Below, piece by piece: positions 16,859 to 26,075 of a stretch of DNA of 64,000 bases. This DNA is from Haematococcus lacustris (taxonomy: Eukaryota; Chlorophyta; Chlorophyceae; Chlamydomonadales; Haematococcaceae), in assembly GCA_030144725.1 (NCBI GenBank), contig JASKMD010000008.1, positions 11,408,375-11,472,374 of the forward strand, given 5' to 3'. Made by a program: the position numbers and the translations under genes. The notes beneath the pieces are model-generated. The model saw only the letters and a list, made by a program, of their open reading frames with translations, did no database searches and was not told the origin of the DNA. Within the stretch, counting starts at the first letter, position 1; each line of letters opens with the position of its first letter.

Positions 16859-17792
16859 AGACTTAAGGGGGGAGGGGGGGGGGTAATCCTAACAACAAGG
16901 TGACACAACACAACAACACACAACACAACAACAACGTCAAGCTCCAGGCTGCGCGCTCCAGGCTGCCCGCTCCAAGCTCCAGCGTGTGTTGTGGGGTGGG
17001 GGGGGAGGGGAGGGGGGGAAATAGGTGGGCAGTAGACTCAGGATTCGTGGTACCTCCTTGTTGGTGCTACCTCCTTGTTGGTTGCTGCTCTACGCCGCTG
17101 CTGCCTTGCTCAGTGATGGAGATGGGGGTGATTTACAGGCATCCCGCACACACAATCAGAAAGACAAGGTCGCTTGGGGCACACACCACAAAACATGGTT
17201 GGAAATAAGTAGAAATATTACAAAACTAAGGCTCATGATTGTTGTGTGCTACCCTCAGCTGTTCATGCCTGTCATGCGTTGCGCAAGTGTGCGCGTGAAC
17301 ATCAAACTGACATAGACAAGGTGAGGTATAATACAACCTTACTCACCTCTTGCTCACTGTTTTCAAGGGCTAATTGCCTTGCTGCACTGCTGCCTGGGAG
17401 ACCCTTGGGCTGGTGTGGGTTTGGTGTTGATCCTCAAAACAGCCAAGCACCTGTGCAGGTCGGCAGTTTTGGTTGCATGTTTCAGCATCGTATGCAATAC
17501 GCACTAAGAAACAACACCCCGTGCTTACCTGGGATGTATTCGCGAGTTGCAAGTCCGACGGCAGCATAGGCTGCTCGGCACGGAAATGCCTCCGGCGACC
17601 AATTCATCTCTCCTGTTGCGACACGCATATAAACAGATGGAGAATGACATTGCGAAGCTAATCAAGTCGTTGAGACAATGCAGTACAATCGACAAAAGAG
17701 GGCCTAACCTGCTAGCGACACCGTTGTGAGATGTAGAGCCCAACGGTGGAAGAATTACATGCAGCGGATCAAAGACGGTGCCAAAAAGTGAA
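16859..17792. other. Right part of the TIR element, no gene recognised
   Basis: Several ORFs of 60-107 codons, none with a recognisable motif. A plus-strand frame at 17473-17729 looks mildly coding but matches nothing I know. Confidence 0.35.
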
Positions 17793-18120
17793 TTGCGGGG
17801 CCAATGGCGGGGGTGACCCAAGGCTACAGAGATCGATTGCAATAGGATACAGAGAGCCTCATTGCCGTGGTCTCAAGCTCAATGGTTAACTGCGCAGAGA
17901 GTAGAGGAGTGTTGCGCCGGGGTAACTGCAACTGAGAGCGGTACTGGTTTGGAAGGCGTCAAACCCTCTTCACACTCGGGGTTCCCAGGTGGGTTAGTGA
18001 GGACATCTGCCACATTATCCTCTTGACTACGGACCCGGTCATATCCCATCTTTAAGCCATCATATTCAGTCATATCAGTCACTCAGCAAGTCATATGATC
18101 GGTCGCGCCCTACCCCCCAG

Positions 18121-18418
18121 CTAATATCATAACTCGTTGGCGACGCGGTCCCAGATCCGGGGCCTGATGTGCTCAACAAGCAATGACATCAGGTTCTACG
18201 ATCGAGACGTGTCAGCCGCGCTCAACATCCGCCGCATTGCAGCCGGGCCGGGCCGCCCCCGCGAGCTCAGCAGCTGGGTGGGCCGCCCAGCTAGCCTAAC
18301 CCAGGCAGACCAGGCCAGGAGTGGGTGTGCGTGCGCGACAGAGGCCTGCTGCGGAAGCGGCAGCGGCGGCACCAGCGGCAGCGATAGTGACATGTGCATC
18401 ATGGCACGAGCCAAATAA
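18121..18418 (+). pseudogene. Fanzor/TnpB-family C-terminal fragment, second lineage
   Basis: Frame from about 18137 reads RGLMCSTSNDIRFYDRDVSAALNIRR. This matches the end of the zinc-ribbon region and the RuvC-III motif (DRDvNAALN, with the catalytic Asp) of TnpB/Fanzor nucleases, followed by the usual Arg/Pro-rich stretch (GPGRPRELSSW). No RuvC-I or RuvC-II part exists upstream because the hAT-like element abuts it at 18120. It is a different lineage from the copies at 21.3 and 61.1 kb, which have DRDCNAALNMQRIG. RNA-guided activity is known for the family; this fragment cannot be active. Confidence 0.75.
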
Positions 18419-18766
18419 AACAAACAATTCGATTGCCCCTTACAGAGGGGATGTGTGTGCGATAAAGTGTGCATAGGGTAGGATAGGGCTCTATCGACTC
18501 CTAGGATTAGGGACCTAGGTTAGGGACACACACCGGTCACTGACTCCTGTGGAGAAGTGTAGGGGCTCCACAGAGAGGATAGGGATACAGGACGACCTGA
18601 CCGGAGTTAATACAGTGACATACTATCAGTAAGCAGCCTTTAGCATCGCCTATTCCCGTGCCCAAGCTGCAACCGTCATCGCAAAGGTCACTCTGTTTGC
18701 AGCATGTTCTCCAGCTGTCCTAAACCGGCCCTTCCGCCAAGCCCTGATCGCGCGCAACCTTGAAAC
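18419..18766. other. Fanzor fragment downstream region and CDC20 promoter/5' UTR
   Basis: Contains possible RNA stems: CTGTGGAG (18547-18554) with CTCCACAG (18566-18573), and repeated CCTAGG at about 18510-18530. These could belong to an old guide-RNA tail or to the CDC20 leader. Confidence 0.3.
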
Positions 18767-20742
18767 ATGAACTCGAACACTACTGGGCTAAACCCACCCA
18801 CGCCTGGCAACACGACAAGTCCGCACGGCACAAGCAAGAGCATCAAGCTAAATTTCAGCAAGACACCTGGTGGCAGCAAGAAGGTGAGCCCACCTGCTAT
18901 AAGTCTCTACCTTGGACTTGCGCGCCGAACACACACACTCTGCTCGCAGTTGGACCGCTTCATTCCCTTGCGCCCAGCTCTCGATGTGGACTTAGCAAAC
19001 TTGCAGCTTACAAAAGAAAACACAGGCAACGGGGCGGACGGCAGTGAGGGTGCCAGCCTCTCGCCCTCACGCGATGAGTTTCAGCGGGCGCTAGCAGGTC
19101 AACTTGGGATTGACCAGTCTGGGCGAATCCTTGCATTCCGGCAGAAAGCGCCTGCACCGCCTGAGGGACACGACAACAACCTTCGTGGTCTGTACACGGA
19201 CAACTTGGGTCCCGCGCCGGCCAAGAAGAACTTCAGGTACGCCTGTCATGCCTTGGACATCTTAGATACTGCACTTCACCAAACATGCTGCTGTCCTTCA
19301 GGCACATTCCCCAAACCCAGGAGCGCATCCTCGATGCTCCTGACCTTGTTGATGACTACTATCTGAACCTGCTGGACTGGAGTTGTAACAACTCTGTAAG
19401 TGTGTGCATGCCGCATACCTGGGAGGATGCATCATGATTGTACGAGAGAGAAAGCTGACTATCAAAGCTCATATGCTTGCAGATTGCAATTGCGCTTGGT
19501 AGCACAGTCTACCTGTGGAATGCAGCCACAGGGTCAGTGGAGGAGCTGTGTACACTGCCCAATGAGGGTGACTACGTTGGCAGCGTCGCATGGAGCGCAG
19601 ATGGGGCATATCTTGCAGTTGGGACATCAGATGCAAAAGTCCAGATATGGGATGCCAGCAGATGTAAACAAATCCGGGAGCTTGCTGGCCATACAAACCG
19701 AGTCAGTGCAGTGGCATGGGCAGGTACCATCCTGAGTAGTGGGGGCAGAGACTCAGTCATCAATTGCTGGGACGTGCGCAAACGGAGGGATGAGGCGTGT
19801 GTGGCCCGTCTCATTTCTCACGAGCAGGAGGTGAGCTGGTGATGCTGGAGCTGCAATGCAGTGGGCAACCATGCCGAAGTCTGCAACTTCTCCTTGCTGC
19901 CACAGATTTGCGGGCTCAAATGGTCACCCTGTGGACAACAGCTGGCCAGCGGCGGCAACGACAATGCCCTGTGCATCTGGGATGCCAGCTTCCGACTTGT
20001 ACACAAAGTCAACGCACACCAGGTGGCACCCGCATGTTACATGAACAATGCTGATCATGCATCAGCCGCGTCTCACACATCCTGGAGCAATGTTTGTCTT
20101 GTTGCTGGACCTGCAGGCTGCAGTCAAAGCAATAGCATGGTGCCCATTCCAGAGCAACTTACTTGCCACTGGAGGCGGCACAGCAGACCGCTGTATTAAG
20201 TTCTGGAACACACACACAGGCGTGAACCTCAGCTCCATTGACACTGGGTCTCAAGTGAGTGGCAGGTGCATGGTTGTCGTAGCCTGCTGTCAAATTGTCG
20301 TTTTTATACCTGCATCACCAATGTGCTGCTTTGTACCCCTCAGGTGTGCTCATTGCAGTGGAGCCGCCACGAGCGAGAAATCCTTTCCAGTCATGGGTAC
20401 TCAAAGAATCAGCTGTGTTTATGGAAGTATCCAAGCTTGGTGAAGGTAGGGAAGGCAGCTTGTGACAGTGCCGGCGCACAGGTGTCGGGAAGTGACATCT
20501 GCAAGGATGCGCCCCAACTGCAGGTTGGAGAGCTCACAGGCCACCAGGGGCGTGTGCTCCATATGGCCACGTCGCCCGATGGCAGCAGTGTGGTGTCAGC
20601 AGGTGCAGATGAGACGCTGCGCTTCTGGCGTGTGTTTGGAGAGCCAGTTGTGGCCAAGGACGAAAGCAAGGCAGCAGGGGCAGCAGGAACAGGCAGTATG
20701 GCAGGCAGCGTGCCGCTTGGGGGATTGCGAAGCATTCGGTAG
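18767..20742 (+). CDS. CDC20: CDC20 / Fizzy, anaphase-promoting complex activator
   Basis: WD40 co-activator that presents substrates such as cyclin B and securin to the APC/C. Eight exons with consistent phase: 18767-18883, 18950-19236, 19302-19395, 19483-19830, 19906-20022, 20117-20254, 20344-20445, 20524-20742, giving 473 aa, a typical length. The C-box region reads [20 protein letters not shown], as in CDC20 rather than CDH1. A KEN motif follows (LTKENTGN), then the propeller entry [12 protein letters not shown] and [13 protein letters not shown] repeats include [79 protein letters not shown] and [15 protein letters not shown]. The protein ends in the Ile-Arg tail that docks on APC/C TPR subunits. 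TGTAA lies downstream at 21210. Confidence 0.95.
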
Positions 20743-21209
20743 GGTTTATGCACACCTGCCAACCATCTGGTTTCCAAGTTGTGGCCCCCTCGCAAGGATC
20801 AGGAAGCTCTGGCTCATTGGCATTCAGGGATGCTTCCAGAATGCCAGTTCAGCTGGGCAGTCCCCTTCCCTCCCCTTGCAAGGAGCTGGGAGCACCCAGG
20901 AATGCTTTCAAAAAAATGGCAGCATTCAACCAGTACAGCTGGGCAGTTCCTCTTCCTCACCAGGCCTTTTGATACAGCATTGCCTGACCCCTGTCACACG
21001 GATTTATCTTGTGATAAGCATGAAAGACTATTTCACCAGCAGAGATTGCTGGCTGCTTCTGGTTGAGGAACCCCAGGGTCAATGCGTGGCGATGCTTGTG
21101 TTACTCCTACGACATAAACTTGCTCTACGGCCATGGGAATGTCATATCATGCCTGCTTTACTGATAGCTGTACTGAATTGGCCATGCGCATCGCATAACG
21201 TCAAGTGTT

Positions 21210-21214
21210 TGTAA
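21210..21214 (+). promoter_or_regulatory. TGTAA polyadenylation signal (CDC20)
   Basis: TGTAA, the usual green-algal signal, about 470 nt past the CDC20 stop. The intervening 20743-21209 is 3' UTR with no gene. Confidence 0.55.
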
Positions 21215-21304
21215 TGACCTTGCGTGTGCTGCATTCTTGTGCCGTCTTACAAAGGCAGCTAGGCTTCGCTGTAACGCCAGGACTGTACATAGTTTAAGGC
21301 TTTA

Positions 21305-21954
21305 AGCAGCTAGCATTGGCACTGGGGGTGGGTGGGGTGCTGATGTGGTGCTGCGTGCCTGCTGCAAGGTGCTGTGCAGGCCTAGGGGCTCAAACCAGCT
21401 GCGGGGCAGGGTGGTGCTTGTGGATGAGCACCGCACCACCCGGGTCAGCTCAGCAGTGAACGGCAAACAGCCATGTGAGGAGGAGCTGGAAGCCACCAGC
21501 AGGGCAGGTGGAACAGCGCCTGCTGCGCGCAGCCTGGAGCCAGCAGCGTGACATGCCAGTGCAGGGCCTGATGTGGTGCCTGGTTGTGGCCCCCTGCAAG
21601 CCCCCACAAACCCCATGCAGCAGCCAAGAAGCCACACTGGCAGCAGCCTCGGAGCCAGGGCCCAGCACTCCCCCGCCAACCAAGCGCACCAAGGCTGAGC
21701 AGACAATTGAGTCCCAAGGCAAGGCTGCCAAGGCCAAGCCGGTTCCACAGCTAGGCAGGTGGCTGGACAGGGACTGCAATGCAGCACTGAACATGCAACG
21801 CATTGGGGGGAGCAGGTGGCGGCCGCTGGAGCTGTGCTACTGGGCAGACCAGGGAGCGCTACCAGCCAATCGCAGGGAGTACCCTGGCCTGGGCTACAAG
21901 CGGCTGCGAGACAAGCCACCCAAGGCCCAGCAGCAGCCTGCTGAGGCACAGTAG
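21305..21954 (+). pseudogene. Fanzor relic B: 5'-truncated, frameshifted
   Basis: Homologous to the copy at 61081-61986. The first frame (21305-21551) carries the RuvC-II region GRVVLVDEHRTTRVSSA with its Glu. A frameshift near 21475-21550 moves to the frame 21475-21954, with RuvC-III DRDCNAALNMQRIGG and the C-terminus GYKRLRDKPPKAQQQPAEAQ (stop 21952-21954). RuvC-I and the N-terminal half are absent. The downstream tail continues at 21955-21982 and, beyond a hAT-like insertion, at 23493-23726. Confidence 0.8.
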
Positions 21955-21982
21955 TGTGTGCCCCCTTCTTGAGCTGTCATCA

Positions 21983-23485
21983 TCAGGCGTTCCCAACATG
22001 GGGTTGGTAATCTTCATGCAACTGCGGCCCATCTACTCCATCATTTGATGTAACGTTTGCTGCGTCTGCTGCAATGCGATATTGCGCGTTTAATGTAAGA
22101 CTGGAATTGCCATCGGAGTCTTTCGATGCGGGCAGCCACATGTGACCCCGGATGTGTCCCAATCAGAGACCGTGGTTATCTACACTGGTAAGCTACGTCC
22201 TTGGCTATCCGTTAGCGATGCACGACATGTTGGTGGCGCACACCACCGAAGTCCGGCAAACATGGTTGCGCGAGCTTCTTGATGGTGCAGGTCGCTAAGC
22301 GAGGATGTGAAGGAACCCCGGTTTGTGTGTGGCAGCGCTGTATCGCTGTAATGGTGGGCGGCACAGTAGGGACTAGTCACCCCCTCCAGCTATGATCCGC
22401 TTTATGTTTTGCACCATTGAACAAACAGCCTGACCTCACACATACCATTTGTAGCATACTCATTAACGCGTCCATGGCACTATGCAACTCAATCATTGGG
22501 TTTGTATGTGACAAGTTATACCGCTTACAAGGTACACATGCTGATGGCTACAGGTGCACGAGGAGCCGACTGAGCTTGGCTTACCACTCCGCCGCGTGGC
22601 CACCACCAACACATCTTAACCCACCACCTCCCAACCTCGTCTACCCCGCCCAGCTCCCAGTAGCCCCTCCTCCCAGCCTGCCATCAGCCTCCTGCCCCCT
22701 AACTCTCCTTCTCCCCGCCTCCTACCTCTCCCCTACCTCTCCTTCACCCATCTCCGAGGGGGTGGCTGAGGGGGGGCCTGAGGGGGGGCTGAGGCTGGGA
22801 ATAACACAAGCAGGAGGTACACACGAGCTGGAGGGTACCAAAGCTACAGAGCTACGTCTGCACCCACATCCGTGGGAAGCTCGCCGCAGCTGCGCCCCCT
22901 CAGCAGCAGCTGACACCTGCAGGCACCATCCCTGAGCTGGCTGTGCCTGCTGGTGCACCCCCTCAGCAGCAGCAACAGCTGGCAGCGGCAACCACGTCAC
23001 GTAAGCGTGAGGCACCTGCAGCTAACAAGTCGAGGGCAGCAAAGCAAGGTGAGACAACACCACGTACTGCACCTAGCACCTTGTTAAGCGTAGTAGAGCA
23101 GCCGGTAATGCACTAGCGCCAGCAGCAGCTCCTAATGCTAGTAGTGGTATCCAGTCGTCACGACTGCCGTCGTCGCGCCCACATGCCAAAAGCAAATCAT
23201 GTTCCGACTGATGCTGCGCGTTGCAGGTGCCAGCAACAACGGTGTGGCGAAGCGTGCTAGTGTGGCGCGCCTCGCATGAGGCAAATCGCATGAACTCAAA
23301 TGTCGATCTTTGGGCAGGCACTGAGCACCGCTGAGAGCGAGATAGTTTTTGCTGCGTCGGCCATCTCGTAGCTTTGAGTCTCCTCTGTTTAAAGCGCTGT
23401 TTACATGTATTTTTGACTGGTTGGCTGCGGAGATACGGGCTTCCTATCACAGGGGGGTGGTTTTCAGGTAGTTGGGAACGCCTGA
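21983..23485. mobile_element. hAT-like element inserted in the Fanzor tail
   Basis: Begins TCAGGCGTTCCCAAC (21983) and ends with the exact reverse complement (23471-23485). Flanks carry GTCATCA on both sides (21976-21982, 23486-23492); an empty site is seen in the paralogous tails (for example near 4143). CAGG-GTTCCCAAC ends are typical of hAT elements; if the TIR starts at CAGG an 8-bp duplication with one mismatch is possible. Exon-like coding (PQQQQQLAAATTSRKREAPAANK, about 22880-23050, then a GT donor) may be the start of a lost transposase. No catalytic region is seen, so it is non-autonomous. Confidence 0.85.
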
Positions 23486-23492
23486 GTCATCA

Positions 23493-23726
23493 GCTTACAA
23501 TCAACGCATGTTTTTCATGCCAACTCTACACTATAGCCTTAACGGTCAGGCAATAGTGTAGGTGGTAGGCATTCATGCACCATGTCCACGTGCATTGGGT
23601 ATACTCCACACAGCCCATTAACACCATTTGAGTCGGGCCACTGGTGGTCCCTAGTATTCCCGCTAGTGGCTGCTAGTGGCCACTACTGGTCCGGCTTAAA
23701 TGGAGGCCCTAGCGAGGGACAAGGGG
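23493..23726 (+). other. Conserved 3' tail of Fanzor relic B with hairpin
   Basis: Continues the tail begun at 21955. Contains a 14-bp hairpin: TTTGAGTCGGGCCA (23637-23650) with TGGTCCGGCTTAAA (23687-23700), fully paired with three wobbles. Ends GGGACAAGGGG (23716-23726) as in the other copies. A guide RNA or transposon end structure is the likely role. Confidence 0.65.
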
Positions 23727-23861
23727 ACTGTACTTAGCCTGGACCCAGCTGTTCATCAGGGTGACGTCCTTCGTTCCTTCTGGGTGTGACATTTCGAGAG
23801 TGTACATAAGAAAGAAATGTTCTGTCAGCCCGCAGTACATCAAACCTCGCGCTTCGTAACC

Positions 23862-25483
23862 ATGCCCACCTTGCATACGGCGCTGGGACTGGCGCTACTC
23901 ATCGCAGCCCTGCATCCAGCATTAGGCGCGATGTCGTGGCGCCCTTGCAGCGACAGCGAGGGTCCCATCGCTGTTTCGGATGTAACATTGACCCCGGATC
24001 CTCCGGTTATTGGGTGCGTGAAAACCTTTCAGCTGATGGCAGGACACCAGTGCAACAGTGAGCTAGCCCTACTGCCCTACCTCACAGGAGCCCCGCAACC
24101 TTTGCTGTCCACGGCTCTAGCAGTGAGTGCCCTCTTTGCCTGGTCTCATTGGGTGCAGCTGTCCACATGTTCTGCAATATCACCACACTCTGGTCCTCAT
24201 GTACATGCACGTGTTTTGACACGCCCCAGGTGTCATGTTGGTGTCAATTCCGTCATTTTGATAGTACACAGCATGTGTGGTGACATGGTGTCATTGGAAC
24301 CTCATGACAATGCATGATGTCACAACTGTCAGTGCCAGATTGCATATGTATTGATTGAGGCACTGCTGTCCCGACAGGTCTTGCAGTTCCAGCTGGGGCT
24401 GTGGAGATCCAGGTGTCCTTCAGTGGCATCCAAATCTACTCCGAGGTGTGCGGGCGAGCATGTCGCTGCTCTGCACGGCCGCCCTGGCATCAGCGGCAGC
24501 AGCCATGCCACATGCGCAGTCACCACCACCACATGACACCATCACTTGCCACCAGGCAAACCTGCCCCACCCATACAAGCAGCAGCAGCAGCAGCAGTCA
24601 TTGCCACTAGCATCAGAAGCATGGCAGCTTCGCTGACACCCTACCTCCCACCACCTGGCCCACCACGCTGTCAGGCCCAGCTGCATTGCGCCAGCTGAGC
24701 TGTGGCCCTGCGTGCCTGGTGCACCGGCAGAGTCAAGACCTGTGCAGCAAGACAGCGTGCCCGGTTCCCCCTGGGCCGGTGACCATCAACATCGTGGAGG
24801 ACCTGCCTCCCATTGCGCCCCCTGTGAGTAAGGCGCAGGACCAGCTGCAGGGCACTGCCAACACCAGCCCACTCTCAGTGATCTGCCTTGCGGGGCTGCC
24901 CAAGGCAGCAGGGCAGCAGGTATTGCCTGACCCTAACTATGGCCTCAACTATTGCCAGACCTAAGTCACCGGACCCTTTGGCCACGTACCACAATTCTGG
25001 CTTGCGCTGGCTGACTTTCATCACCCAGTGTCAATGCCCAGGGTGCTCATTGCCACTGCAAATGAATGTGCTTGTTGCTATGTGGGGCTGCCCTGCATGA
25101 ACATCAGCATGAAGGCCCGTGTCTGTGCAAGCGAGACTGTGAAAGTGCCACTGCCACAAGACGGCATGAGCTGCATTGTAATGTTGGCTGGGGTACCCCA
25201 GCCATTGGCTGTGTGCTGGACTTGCCGTGCTTGCCGGCATCCACAGGGTGACTATGGTTTGAGGGTCATAGGCACGGATGCATCCGGCAATGAGCTGATG
25301 TGCCTGGACGTGGACTTCGAGCTCGTGCTGCCTTCAGAGAGCACGTCTCTGCGCCACCTGGTGCCTGGCAGCACTGGCAAGACGCAGGAGCACATCATGC
25401 TGGCCACCGGCATGGCCGCAGAGCACATCAAGCAGGTGGCCAGGCGCTGTGTGCGGGGCCTGGCTGCGTGGTGGCACCGCTAG
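23862..25483 (+). CDS. ML-domain (NPC2-like / PG-PI transfer) secreted lipid-binding protein
   Basis: Expected to bind sterol or phospholipid in the secretory or vacuolar lumen. Proposed exons 23862-24057, 24387-24445, 24731-24823, 25247-25483 give about 194 aa. The ATG at 23862 starts a clear signal peptide (TLHTALGLALLIAALHPALG); an in-frame codon at 23817 upstream is less likely. ML motifs in order: MSWRPCSDSEGPIAVSDVTL, AVEIQVSFSGIQIYSE, ACPVPPGPVTINIVEDLPPI, GDYGLRVIGTDASGNELMCL. The paired cysteines at the start, middle and GNELMCL position match the family's disulfides. A C-terminal extension of about 45 residues is unusual. The junction of exons 1 and 2 is the weakest. Confidence 0.85.
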
Positions 25484-25539
25484 CCTGCAAGGACACACTG
25501 TCTGCATGACACATGGCTGGACTGAGCAGTCATTTGCTG

Positions 25540-25576
<37 letters not shown>

Positions 25577-26075
25577 GCACCCCTGGCATCCATCGGAGGT
25601 TCGCAAGGCTTGCTAGATGGCCTGATCAGTGAACACTTCTGTCGCACAGCTTTGCCTCCAGCTTTGCCAGGCTCATGTCGCATGTGCACTCATGTATCTA
25701 GTAGGAAATGTGCTGCAGTTAGTTCATGGGTGCTCATGCTCATATAGCATGCTCCGGTAAGTCAGCTGAAGTTTATGGATGTTGATGGCAATTCAGCTGA
25801 AAACAATGATGTTTGGGTTCTTGGGGCAAGGCGTAGCTGCGTGATTGAGCAGCCGTCTTTTGAGCAGCCGTCTTTTGAGCATACAGTGCATGCTGTCTCG
25901 ACCCACATTGAGTGAAAGAAAGATGGCTAAAAACATCAGCCTGTAATGGCTTCATTTATTGTGTAATGGATCTCATTCCCGCCCCACTCCGGTTGCCGGC
26001 ACTCCGATTAGATGGCGACCTGATGCACCCCCTAGCACGACCACTCCGCTTGGATGGTGTTGCTGAATCCCTGAG
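25484..26075. other. 3' UTR and intergenic, with CCTG microsatellite and TGTAA
   Basis: CCTG repeat at about 25543-25576. TGTAA at 25942-25946 is a plausible end for the ML gene transcript. Confidence 0.5.

Larger units (their letters stand above)
10334..17818. mobile_element. TIR DNA transposon split by a foldback insertion
   Basis: A 26-bp terminal inverted repeat beginning GGTCACCCCCGCCATTGG is intact at 15850-15875 and 17793-17818 (inverted). The first 9 bp also stand at 10334-10342, where the foldback split the left end. Outer flanks carry CAAG on both sides (10330-10333, 17819-17822), a likely 4-bp target-site duplication. Without the foldback the element is about 1.97 kb. No transposase was recognised; it contains the pentamer array at 16.6-16.9 kb and short unassigned ORFs. 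Superfamily not assigned. Confidence 0.75.
9856..18112. mobile_element. hAT-like non-autonomous DNA transposon containing a nested insertion
   Basis: Terminal inverted repeats start TAGGGCGCG(C/A)CCGA (9856 onward; reverse complement ending 18112). They are flanked by a perfect 8-bp target-site duplication, CCCCCCAG (9848-9855 and 18113-18120). Both ends carry subterminal ATATGA-type motifs (about 9882-9930 and 18020-18100). An 8-bp duplication and a TAGGG terminus suit the hAT superfamily. When the nested TIR element is removed only about 0.77 kb of its own sequence remains (9856-10333 and 17823-18112), with no transposase, so it is a MITE-like derivative. Confidence 0.85.

Noticed and set aside
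22417..22935. 172-codon ORF in the hAT-like element
   Set aside because: C-rich, no motif, and crosses a likely intron; only the short exon-like part near 22880-23050 looks coding.
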